64,000 nt of DNA from Diplosphaera chodatii (taxonomy: Eukaryota > Chlorophyta > Trebouxiophyceae > Prasiolales > Stichococcaceae). The notes under the pieces are model-generated. The model did no database searches, had not been told where the DNA came from, and worked only from the letters and a program-made list of their open reading frames with translations. Positions 55,201-64,000 of the stretch are shown in pieces. The stretch's first letter is position 1; every line of letters starts with the position of its first letter. The translations under genes and the position numbers were made by a program. Location: contig JAALGY010000053.1 in NCBI GenBank assembly GCA_032358165.1, positions 496,001 to 560,000 on the forward strand, read 5' to 3'.

Positions 55201-57275
55201 CAATGCGGCACGGGGAGCATGGCACACATCTGCTGGAATCCCTGCCGGATTGGTGCTTGCAGCGAAGCCACACGAGACTGTGGTGTCAGAACAGCAGGCT
55301 GCGCACGTCAAAGACGCCAGCTGCAAGGCGGCTCTCAGCCACGGCACAGCGGACCACCACCCGCAACGAAAGGATCCACGCCTGCATCCTGCATGACACA
55401 GCACGCTGCAGATTAACATCTACTTGCTGCTTTTCACCAGCAGATGGCACTGCTGCGTCGCACAACATGCGACCACATGTCATGGCAATTGGTATACCGG
55501 CATCAGCACAGTGCTTGCAGCGTTATGCACATTCCATGCGCGCTCACTTCTTCTCGAGGACAGGCCACGGCAGCCGCGCATAGTCGTCCTTAGAGGTGTA
55601 GTCGCTCCCCAGCCCCTGCGTTGCTTGGCAAATGAGTATTGAGGCAACTGATGCAGCGCATGAGTGCATCCTTCCACTTTCTGTCGGGCCTGGGGTCACG
55701 AGCGTGTAACCTGCACTCGACCAGGCAGCAGCAGCAGGCACAACCCACCGCAATCGTGCGCTCCAGCAGGTTTCGTCGGGCCTCAACAAAGGTGTTGAAG
55801 CAGCTGGCCTCCCCGGCAATCAGCATCAGCGCTGCCAGCCGCCGCAACCTACAGCATGGCATTCATCAGAATTCATATTAAGGACATTCCTGGTGTTCGC
55901 ATAAGGGTGCCGCACAAGCAGTGTTGTCGTGACAGCCCTGGAATGCATAGGCTGCGATGGGACATCATACCTTGTGACGACGTGAGGAGGCACGGCATCC
56001 ACGTCAGCCTCAGGCCCTGAGAGCTTGTGCCGCCCCGAGTCATTCTCTGCGTACACCTGTGCCCCCAGCGTGAATCTTTCATGCATGGCTCTCTGCAGGC
56101 TGTCATGTCAGCTTCAGTCGTCTGGCACCGCAGGATACTTCGCCACCCTCAGCCCCCGGCGTAGCATGACACACGCGGCCCACCTGCTGCGCAAGGCGCG
56201 CCGCCGACGGCACAGCCGAGAACTCGCACAGCAGCGCCCAGAAGTCGTTGGCCGCCTGCTGCAGGCCCTCCAGCCGCAGCGCCTGCGCCGCGCTGCCGGC
56301 CCGCTCCGCCACCACCATGCCCCTGCCGCGTGTGGGGCGCCCAGTAGTTGGCGGCGGATGAGGTGAGCGAACTTACGCCTTGTGTACAGAAGCAGCTGCC
56401 ACCCATGCAAACGTGTGCACCATGATGTTGTCAAGCAGTCCGCCTGCATGCTCTTAGGGCTCTGAGCTCACTGGTGCTGCTGGAAGAACGCGATGCTGCC
56501 TTCGAGCCGCGCCATGGCCTTTTCGAACTCCTCGAGGTTGCCGCGCGGCCCCGCTTTGACGGTGGACTCAACCTGTAAGGGCGCCATAATTGACAGACTG
56601 TGTGCACAGTTGGTGCTGTGCCGTAGCTTCTCGTGCAGTGCCCAACCGAACTGCACTCCCGGAGTCAGACCGCAGCATTCGTGCCTCCAGTCTACAACAG
56701 ATCAAGGTACCTGCCGGGTGGTGTCTAGGTACTGGAGCGTGGAGTCGGCCCAAGCGCGTGCCGCCTTGATCTTCTCTGACGCCACTGTCAAGGCCTGCAA
56801 AGGCGCCACGTCACAGCTCAAGCACCGGCAAGGGGCAGGCTTGATGCAGGCGCTCGGGGTGCTCGGACGCTGCCAAAGGCCAGCACAAGCCCACCAACCC
56901 TGCATGCGATGTCCAGCAGGTACCAGCACGGGAATGCAGCAGCGCCAGGGTTGCAGACGCCTTGGCAGGCCTCACCTGGACGCGCAGCGCCACCGGCTGG
57001 ATGAGGTGATCCAGCTCCCCGACGTGCTTGCCATAGGTGTCCAGCACCGCCGTGGCTGACGCGGTTGTCTCCTTGCTCCATTCCAGCCCCTCCCTGCGCA
57101 CATCCGGGGAGCATTTGCGAATTGACGGTATCTTACGGTCGGAGTATGACAGCAGGCTAGTTTCTGCTCGTATTGCTCCCGCTGATCAGTTATGACATGC
57201 CACCGCCGGGCGCGGCAACACACACACGCACCTGAGGCGCTCCGCCTGCAGCAGCACAGACTCCACCGCCGTCAT
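52252..57275 (-). CDS. EXO70: Exocyst complex subunit EXO70
   Basis: Eighteen exons (57275-57232, 57093-56976, 56794-56711, 56572-56472, 56322-56184, 56092-55971, 55848-55749, 55615-55548, 55388-55307, 55197-55106, 54964-54882, 54630-54509, 54309-54182, 53976-53841, 53363-53250, 53044-52949, 52640-52518, 52347-52252) give 615 aa, the usual EXO70 size, with all phases matching. Family blocks: N-terminal coiled coil (GKHVGELDHLIQPVALRVQ), SCFNTFVEARRNLLERTIA, WILSLRVVVRCAVAESRLAA, DGTVHPLTAYSLSFLKRL, MMNNLHYMVKTVESSEALTV, SGWTIPDGVLRANLRDAL and the C-terminal KYIKYSVGL. EXO70 binds PI(4,5)P2 and tethers secretory vesicles to the plasma membrane. The C-terminus stops right after KYIKY, lacking the extra helix that usually follows. 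Single-copy in this window; it shares its promoter with the WDR89-like gene. Confidence 0.93.
53613..53743 (+). repeat. Tandem duplication of about 66 bp in an EXO70 intron
   Basis: Two copies begin CTGGGGTAAACTCAGGG at 53613 and 53679 and share the core AAACTTTGTGCCATGCAGGA and the end AATGGGAACC. They differ by a few substitutions and small indels. Both lie in the intron between exons 53976-53841 and 53363-53250. Confidence 0.9.
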
Positions 57276-57632
57276 TGCGGCGGCTGCCTACATGGTTGCT
57301 GCTCCAGGCAAGGAACACGAGTGACTCGTTGCAAAGACCTCTGCGTTGGATCGGGAAGGTCGCACAGTGTTGGCACGGTCAGCTGGATTCTGGCGTTTGC
57401 TGCAAGAACAGCAGCGTTACGAATTCATCCAACCTACTGCAGATGTTGATGTGCAAGCCTGCAACGCCGCAAAGTTGCAGTCAAAGCTTCAGCCAGGTGT
57501 TCTGATGTCGCAGATCAATCAACCAACGGTACACTGTACTGCACTATTTGCAGCGCTGCAGCAGCATAGAAGAAATTGTTCACTTGCACCGTAAACACAC
57601 TGCTCCATCAGCACACCCACCTACGAGTAGCA
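57276..57632. promoter_or_regulatory. Compact bidirectional promoter of EXO70 and the WDR89-like gene
   Basis: Only 357 bases lie between the opposite start codons, the shortest such gap in the window. The central part (57340-57600) is more AT-rich than the flanking exons. No individual element is called. Confidence 0.55.
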
Positions 57633-59618
57633 ATGCAGCATAGTGAAGGAATTGGCGGCCTGTCTGGTGTCTGGGCGCCGGTGGATGGAGGCGCTGATGC
57701 CGGCATGCGCCGGCAGGACAGCCCCGTTTCGGCGGAGCGCGACCCCATGCAAACGGACACACCAGCTGGCGGGGCACAGAAGGGTCGGAGCAGGCCTGGC
57801 GAGGCCGACATGAGCAGCGCCATGACCTGCACGGCTCGCACACGGCCAGGTGCGCGGCGTTGGAGATGAGGACCATGGCATCATAACCTGAATGAGGTGC
57901 AAACGACATGCCTTGGCACATCTCAACCGTGAGACGGTGCCTTGAAAACGTTTACAGGCCTACCTTCGATGATATGCTCATGTCACTGTAGGAGATGTTC
58001 TGGACCTGGCAGCGGACGGGCACACAGTAGCCGCCGGGCTGTCAGACGGCAGCGTGCACGTGTACAGTACGAGTGATGGTAGCCTGCAGCAGCTTGGCAA
58101 TGCCAGGATCTCGGGCAAGCCAATCACAGCTGTTACGATCAACAGCAAGCAGATCGTTGCAGTGGCGGCGGATGGTGTCGAGGCGGTTCACGATGTGAGC
58201 AGCAACCAAACGACGACGTGCGACTTCAGTCCTGCGGCTTCTTGATCCCCTGCTGCTGTGTGCATGTTCCAAGCATTGCAGTGCGATCCGTTGTACATGT
58301 ACATCACCAGATTGCTGAGTCACAACAAGCGTCTCTGCAGGGCACATAGCACCGTTTGATGTGCCCCGCAGGTACACAGATCCCAAGGGCAGCGAGGTGT
58401 ACTGTGCTGCGGTCAGCCCCGACGGCAAGCTGCTGGCTGTGGGCGGCGAGGGCCGCCTGCTCCTGTTCGACCCCGAGTCGCAGCAGCTTGCCGCCGCCTT
58501 TGACGAGACGCACAAGGAGGCTGTGTCTCAGGTGTATGGCAGGGCACCATGCGCTTCTGAAGGATGTGCTGCAGTATGTCATAGCTTCCCGGCTTCACGC
58601 TCCCAAGCCCCTTGTACGACCTCAAAAGCTGCAGTTTCGGAGTTTTCATATGTGCAGGTGATCTGGGCGCCGGATCGGCCGGCCACCCTTGTCAGCGCAT
58701 CCGACGACGGCCTGGTGGCGGTGTTCGACTTTGCCGAGGAGGTCGACGAGGACGACAGCTGGCGTGCGGCGCTGAACCTCGACGGCGCAGTCGCCAGGAT
58801 GGGCTTCTACGGCGCCTCGGGCGCCAAGCTGTGGATGGTCAGCCAGCTGGCCGGGCTGCACCTGTGGGAGTGGCGGGCGGCCTGCAGCGAGGACGCAGCA
58901 GGTGCGCTGTGGGCGCGGGCTGCCTGGTGGCCACAGCTGCTGTTGTACCGAGCAAGTAATGCACATCTCGTGCAGTGACTGTGCCGTAGCGGGTGTTGAC
59001 GACATTCCAATGCCCATGACTGCAGGTGGCGAGGGCACACTGGCAGACATCCAGGACGCCCGCGGACCCCTCGCAGACGCGGCAAAGCTTGCCGCCAAAG
59101 AAAACGTCCTCAGCACCGCGTCCGCGGGTGGCAAGGGCAGCGGTGGCCTGCCGCTCTCGTATGACTACATGCTATCCTGCACCTACGACTCTGCTGGAGA
59201 CCGGCTGCTGCTGGCGGCCGGGGACTCCAGCGGCAGCGTGGCGCTGTTCCCGGTGTGCGAGCCCAGCAATGGCCAGGCGGCAGGCTTTGGGCCTCCAGTG
59301 GCCTGGCTCAGCGGCATCCATACTGAGGTACCTCGGGCTTAGTGCGCGCATGCGTCTCTGCGCCCGCCGTGTGTATGACCCCAGCAGCAACTCAGTGTCC
59401 CAAACTAGACGTATCAAATTTTATGCAGTGAATGATGGGTGCCATCTGCTCACTTTCAGGTTGTGCGTGCCCTGGTGTGGCTGGAAACCCCTACTGGTGC
59501 AGTAGCGACTGGAGCGGAGGATGGTCAGCTATGTCTCTGGCAGCCGTGCGACAGCACCAGGCTGCCAAATGGGCCCACAGAGCTGAAACAGTTGAAGAAA
59601 CGGCGCAAGGGAGTCTAA
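57633..59618 (+). CDS. WD-repeat protein, WDR89-like
   Basis: Six exons (57633-57849, 57992-58217, 58372-58531, 58658-58901, 59026-59327, 59460-59618) give 435 aa, with phases that fit only this arrangement. WD40-type blades are visible: LDLAADGHTVAAGLSDGSVH, YCAAVSPDGKLLAVGGEGR, VIWAPDRPATLVSASDDGLV and, last, VRALVWLETPTGAVATGAED followed by GQLCLW, the pattern at the end of WDR89 proteins (human about 387 aa). A basic tail (KQLKKRRKGV) suggests nuclear or RNA-associated location. The first 72 residues are polar and lack repeats. WD proteins are interaction platforms; WDR89's own function is poorly known. The start is the first ATG in frame with the exon-1 donor. Another small WD family is possible. 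Confidence 0.78.
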
Positions 59619-59623
59619 TTACA
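59619..59623 (-). terminator. Candidate TGTAA poly(A) signal for the bestrophin-like gene
   Basis: Minus-strand TGTAA begins at the base next to the WDR89-like stop codon (59616-59618) and lies about 211 nt beyond the bestrophin stop. If used, cleavage would fall within the convergent gene's last exon. Confidence 0.4.
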
Positions 59624-59833
59624 CGCCACGTCTTATGGAAACAGCTGTTGCTGCAACACATCTCACATGGTGTCCTCAACCCCACATAGGGGTCTAGAAT
59701 TGACGTAACGGTTGGCTGTGCAATGATGCGGACAGAGCAGGTGCTACGCTCTCAAAAAGATATTACCAGTTGCAACATACGGCTTGAAACGCCCTAGAGC
59801 ATCAGTTACCACGGTCGATGCCATTGACAACAG

Positions 59834-61408
59834 CTAGCGACTCAGCTGCTCCGGGCTGCGGAACAGCGGCCGCGAGCTCTCCTGCCTGCGCTCATGGGCT
59901 GGCCTTGGATCCGACGCACCGTTCGAACCGTTCGAACCCTCCGTCCTGTTCGAGAGGACCAGCGAGCGGACCTCGAGCCGCTTCTGATGCATCTCGACGA
60001 GGTTCCCTTGAATGGTGGCACACATGGCCTCGAGCGGCAGGATGGAGAATGGCTCTTCAATCTGCACGCCAATTTCCTCGATGCCCAGCAAGAGGAAGGA
60101 GATGGCAGCGCTGGCGGGAATGGAGCCCCACCCGTATGCATGCCATAGGGTGAACGGCATGAACGTCAGCCAGATGACCAGGAAGCGGGAAGTGTGCCTG
60201 GTGTAGGTGAGGGGGATGGGTGTCTTCAGGATGCGCTCGCATTTGCCGACGTCGTCCGCAAAGCTTGTGACATTCTCATCCATGCGGACGCGAGCAGCGT
60301 CTGGCACTTGCGCCTCCTCAATGGCGGTTGATATGACTGACATCACGTAGTTGGGCCGGTGCTGAGCCGCCAGCAGCGCCCTCAGCTCCGGCTCAGTAAG
60401 GATGCCCTTGAGCTCGGCCTCCAGGTCGCCATCCTCGCGCAGGTGCACCATCATCGAGCGGGGGAGCGCGATCATCCAGCGGTTGACCATGTCCAGCAGG
60501 TCGTCGTCCGCCACCGCCATCCACGACTCCGCCTGCCGCACGAGGTCGCGGGAGCGGTTGGTGACGGCTCCCCAGATCTTACGCGCCTCGTCCCAGCGCG
60601 CGTAGCTGCTGTTGGTGCGGAACACCAGCAGCAGCGACAGCGCAAAGCTGCTGAGGCCGAAGGGCGCTGTGTTGGACACGCTGACGGACTGGAAGTAGGC
60701 TGGAATGATTCCGGCTTCCCGCAGGGACTCGTAGACGCCGACTGAAGTGGACAGCAGCACGATGAACCACAGCGGTCCTGCCAGCCCGCGCACGATGCGG
60801 GACTCCAAGAGGCCGAAGATGTGGCGCTTGTATCTGTCGGTGGAGCGGTGCGCCCTCCACCGCTCGAAGTCGAAGACCGTGCGGCGGTACTTGCGGCTGT
60901 GCTCCTTCTCGAGGTCACCAGGAGGTGGCTCGGGCTTGCGTCCGCCTGAGCCATTGTTGGACGGGCTGGGCGGGGGCGGCGACATTTTGACGACCTGCTC
61001 GGGCAGCACGTTGGCTTGGCTGGCGTACACTTGGGTGTTGCGCCTGGCCGGTGGCGGGGACACTTGGGGTTCGCGCCAGGCTGCTGGCTGGGACACTTGG
61101 GGATCGCGCCTGGCCGCTGGCTGGGACGCTTGGAGAGGTTCGCGCCTGGCCGCTGGCTGAGACATAGTTGTAGCTGGTCGCTGGCTTTTGTTGCGCTGGT
61201 TATCCAGACAGTTCATGAGGGCAGTCTGCAGCCAGCAGCAGGACGTCAGCCTGCTGGCCGATCCGGTGCTGGATCCGATGCGAGCTTGCTGTGCACCACG
61301 AGTTTTCAATGGCTGATGCCGCCTGACAAATGCATTGCTGCGGCTGGGCCCCGTCAAGGTGATGCCAGGCCTGCAGCATGGTGCGATTGTTGCACACTGC
61401 ATCTGCAT
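59834..61408 (-). CDS. Bestrophin-like (UPF0187) anion channel, probably plastid; intronless
   Basis: A single open frame of 524 aa from ATG 61408 (61402 is a second choice; the frame opens upstream with TTG at 61438). Bestrophin/UPF0187 blocks: FERWRAHRSTDRYKRHIFGL, LWFIVLLSTSVGVYESL, LSLLLVFRTNSSYARWDEAR followed by KIWG, and near the C-terminus LLLGIEEIGVQIEEPFSILP. Plant and algal members (VCCN1, algal BST) conduct chloride or bicarbonate across thylakoid or envelope membranes. The first 60 residues are Arg/Ser/Thr/Ala-rich with few acids, as in a plastid transit peptide. A Pro/Arg repeat follows, then the channel core (about 180-480) with four hydrophobic segments, and a Ser/Asn/Arg tail. 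It is the only gene here without introns. Confidence 0.88.
   Translation of the reverse strand: MQMQCATIAPCCRPGITLTGPSRSNAFVRRHQPLKTRGAQQARIGSSTGSASRLTSCCWLQTALMNCLDNQRNKSQRPATTMSQPAARREPLQASQPAARRDPQVSQPAAWREPQVSPPPARRNTQVYASQANVLPEQVVKMSPPPPSPSNNGSGGRKPEPPPGDLEKEHSRKYRRTVFDFERWRAHRSTDRYKRHIFGLLESRIVRGLAGPLWFIVLLSTSVGVYESLREAGIIPAYFQSVSVSNTAPFGLSSFALSLLLVFRTNSSYARWDEARKIWGAVTNRSRDLVRQAESWMAVADDDLLDMVNRWMIALPRSMMVHLREDGDLEAELKGILTEPELRALLAAQHRPNYVMSVISTAIEEAQVPDAARVRMDENVTSFADDVGKCERILKTPIPLTYTRHTSRFLVIWLTFMPFTLWHAYGWGSIPASAAISFLLLGIEEIGVQIEEPFSILPLEAMCATIQGNLVEMHQKRLEVRSLVLSNRTEGSNGSNGASDPRPAHERRQESSRPLFRSPEQLSR
61035..61163 (-). repeat. Imperfect 33-36 bp coding repeat in the bestrophin-like gene
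   Basis: About four copies encode the unit SQPAARREPQV and variants (SQPAARRDPQV, SQPAAWREPQV, SPPPARRNTQV) between the presumed transit peptide and the channel core. Copies differ at the DNA level, so the array is not brand new. All copy lengths are multiples of three. Confidence 0.8.
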
Positions 61409-61992
61409 CGTTCGTGCTGTCCTCCTGGTGCCTATCAACGTTTGATGTGGCCGAGTGACCCACTAGAGTGGTGATCGGGCCGTGTGCACGCCGCTCAGGT
61501 GATCAATGTGTGGCTATGCCGGAAGACTGTCCATGCACTCACAGGATGATAATATAATATGACGCAAGTTGCACAAGAGTGTTGTGGTATCACATCAGCA
61601 CCCTGCACGCATTGTGTGCGTGTGGTGGGTACGACTGCGGCGACATGGACCACAAAACGACCCCATCCAGATGCATGGTGCCACGATGTCATTACCAAAT
61701 CGTGTCATCCGCATTACACCCTGCATCACTTTGCACCTTGCCAAAGTTGCAAGGCACAATGCTAACAGCAGCTGGTTGCTGTTTGCAGCAAATTTCAGCG
61801 TGTAAGTCTGGTAAGCGTCTGGCACGACGCTGTGACCAGGGAACATATCCGCAGTTTGCAGTGCTTTGACCCAGGCGCCGCCGCTGACTTGCTGGAAGCA
61901 GCAACACACCGCAGAGGACGCGTCCCATGCAACCTGATACAGCAGCCCATCCGACAAGATACCCACGGCGTTTGGCTTCCGTGGGTCCCAAC
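61409..61992. promoter_or_regulatory. Divergent 5' region of the bestrophin-like and Y-family polymerase genes
   Basis: 584 bases between opposite start codons. Short overlapping open frames exist on both strands (for example plus 61569-61869) without coding character. Composition is comparatively AT-rich around 61540-61560 and 61740-61800. It should hold both promoters. Confidence 0.45.
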
Positions 61993-64000
61993 ATGACTGC
62001 AGCGCCTATGGCGACCACCCTGCAGCGGGTGGTGCTGCATCTGGACATCGATGCCTTCTTTTGTCAGGTAATTGCAGGCAGAAGAGAGTAGCACGATGGC
62101 GAATTTGATGTGCATTGGAGCATGCTGCTAGCGTCTGCACGGTGTGCCGAGCACACAGCTGCGGTTAAAAATGTCCGCCTGGTGCCACGATTTGCAGGTG
62201 GAAGAGAAGAAGCGCGGCGTGGCACCTGGAACACCCGTCGCCATACAGCAGCACCAGGACATCATCGCGGCCAACTACCCTGCGCGCGCTGCCGGCGTCA
62301 GGAAGCACATGCGGCCTGCAGAGGTGCCACGTCTGTGTCACCGGCGAGCCCGTAGAGCATGGGTTCGGGATGCCTGCATGCCGATCGCAGCACGCGTGTA
62401 CCATGCTCAGGGTGTGCAGCAACTTCGCGGCTGCAAACACCGCATGCCAACTGCTGCAGGCACGGCGGATACTGCATGCAGCTGATGGCATGATCCTGCC
62501 GGTGCACATGGAGGCCGGGCAGCGTGTCAGCTATGGCCCGTACCGTGCCGTCTCTCGGGCGATGATCAAGCTGCTGGGCAGGTGCTCCTTGCTTTGGCCG
62601 GTCCAACGACCTGCACCTTGGCTTCTGTGGGTCAACCACCCCTTTGCAACTCTCATGTCCAGATGCATGAAGGGCTCGCTCAGTTGCTGCAAGCGGATCC
62701 TCCACCCCCTTGCAGCTTCGAGGAGGTCGCGGCGGTGGAGAAGGCCAGCATTGATGAGGCGTTCATGCAGCTGAAGCCACAGCAGCCAGGCGGTGGGGCA
62801 GCGCCCCTGGCTGAGCGCAGCCAGCGGGTCGCAGCCTCCATCCGAGCAGCAGGTGCAGATGCAACCTGAAGTTTGCCACCCCGAGCAATATCATCACTGC
62901 ATCTTTAAAGGAACCCCAGCTGCTCATGTCATGAGAACGATACCGCGTCATATGATCGTTCAAAGGCAGACACCTTGAGCCCGTTGCACACCATGGCCCG
63001 CAGTCAAACGCGAGTTCGGCCTGGACTCGTCGGTGGGCATCGCCCCGAACAAGCTGCTGGCGAAGCTGGCGTCGGGTCGCGCGAAGCCCAACGGCGTGTG
63101 CGCCGTGCTGGGCGGCGCAGAGGTCGGGGCGCTGCTGGCGGCGCTGCCGGCGGCGCGCATGCCCGGCTGCGGCGGCAAGATCGGCGACACCTTCGCCGGG
63201 GCCGGCATCGGCTCCATCGCCGACCTGCAGGTGCGGGCGGCTGATGTGCGGGCTTGCCAGGCTGCAACACCGCACGAGGCGCAGCGTCTGCGATCCAAGC
63301 GGGCCTCCTGACGAGCAGACTGTGTGTGCATAACATGGCAGTTGCAGCGGCATCCTGCACCCGCGCTGCAGGCCTGGAGCGAGGCGGACATGCGGTCCGC
63401 GCTGGGCTTCCCGCCGGACGTGGCGGCCAGGCTGCACGGCTGGGCGCGGGGCCGGGACGACGTGCCGGTGGCCCCGCGGCCGCCGCCCAAAACCCTGAGC
63501 GTGCAGATGTCGCTCACGCCCGAGCCGCTGCCCATGCACCCCAGCACGATCGGTCAGCAGGCCGTCGCCAGCAACAGCCGAGGTGAGCCCGAAGGATGGA
63601 GGCTGGGGGTGCTGTGTACCTCAGTAAACATGCCTTGCAGCTATACGAGCAGAGGCCGGCGTGCCCACCTCTGTAATCACAGAGCGCCGCTGTGTGGACT
63701 GCTTGTGGTTGTCGTCATGCCCCAGTGCGCTGTGCAGAGATGCTGCACCCGCTGCCGGTTGGGGCGAAGGACTACCGGCAGAGGGTGGGCGGCGTGATTG
63801 CCGCCATGGGCGCGGACCTGCTGGGCCGGGTGCTCGTCGACAGCGAGGATGTGAGTGGTCTCTGCTCACCTTTACAGCCCCAGTGGTGCATGACACATGC
63901 TGGCGTGGCGCTGCAGCATGCCCATGTCAGCAGTGGACCAAGGCTCGAGTCATGGAAGCACCTCAGATATGTTGTTTCTACCTGGAAGCAGACACTGAGT
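61993..64000 (+). CDS. POLH: Y-family translesion DNA polymerase, eta-like; 3' part outside window
   Basis: Exons 61993-62067, 62198-62323, 62460-62581, 62716-62852, 63004-63230, 63372-63582 and 63738-63850 join in frame; the gene continues beyond the right edge. The N-terminus gives the first catalytic motif (VVLHLDIDAFFCQVEEKK, with metal-binding Asp), then IIAANYPARAAGVRKHM (finger residues Tyr and Arg contacting the nucleotide), YGPYRAVSRAMIKLL, VEKASIDEAFMQL (catalytic Asp-Glu), VGIAPNKLLAKLASGRAKPN, and a helix-hairpin-helix segment (MPGCGGKIGDTFAGAGI). The little-finger linker reads PPPKTLSVQMSL. Such enzymes copy past UV lesions in the nucleus. The pattern NYPAR plus VEKASIDE plus GGK.G is closest to polymerase eta as I know it; iota or kappa is less likely. 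UBZ and PIP motifs would lie outside the window. Confidence 0.85.

Noticed and set aside
1..64000. CRISPR arrays, insertion sequences, rRNA genes or transposon ORFs
   Set aside because: None seen: no regularly spaced repeats, transposase or reverse-transcriptase motifs, or rRNA-like blocks; the DNA is intron-rich eukaryotic.

Overview
This window looks like nuclear DNA of a green alga (Chlorophyta, probably a core chlorophyte; I cannot name the species). It is GC-rich. Every gene but one is cut into short exons (about 15-250 nt) by 70-400 nt introns, with donors of the GTGAGx or GTGCGx type and TGCAG acceptors. Candidate 3' ends carry the chlorophyte poly(A) signal TGTAA. The proteome is eukaryotic and plant-like: RPN3, EXO70, ATG11, a GT61 glycosyltransferase, a PC-esterase and a plastid-type bestrophin. 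I built gene models by hand from reading frames, splice phases and family motifs. Where I give an exon list, the exons sum to a multiple of three without an internal stop.

Layout: (1) 1-4581 minus, 3' part off the window: large membrane-anchored protein, tentatively a bridge-like lipid-transfer protein. (2) 5689-11085 plus: GAF-PAS-TKL protein kinase, copy 1. (3) 11769-14521 minus: GT61 glycosyltransferase. (4) 15469-18373 plus: unrecognised 384-aa protein. (5) 19750-28294 plus: membrane-anchored TKL kinase with DVG in place of DFG and a long C-terminal tail. (6) 29306-32320 minus: PC-esterase/TBL-like type II membrane protein. (7) 33210-38724 plus: GAF-PAS-TKL kinase, copy 2. (8) 39423-42642 minus: proteasome subunit RPN3. 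(9) 43282-51119 plus: ATG11. (10) 52252-57275 minus: exocyst EXO70. (11) 57633-59618 plus: WDR89-like protein. (12) 59834-61408 minus: intronless bestrophin-like channel. (13) 61993 to the right end, plus: Y-family DNA polymerase, eta-like, 3' part off the window.

Strands alternate almost perfectly, so most promoters are shared divergent regions and most 3' ends converge. In several convergent pairs the predicted poly(A) signals lie within tens of bases of each other.

The distinctive content is kinase signalling. Two same-strand paralogues, 817 and 815 aa, join a bacterial-looking GAF plus PAS sensor to a TKL kinase, and a third TKL kinase with a membrane anchor lies between them. The two copies differ at functionally telling places: the N-terminal acylation motif, the alphaC glutamate, and exon structure. 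The secretory genes between them (GT61, PC-esterase) and EXO70 suit cell-surface polysaccharide work, but a functional link to the kinases is only inference from proximity.
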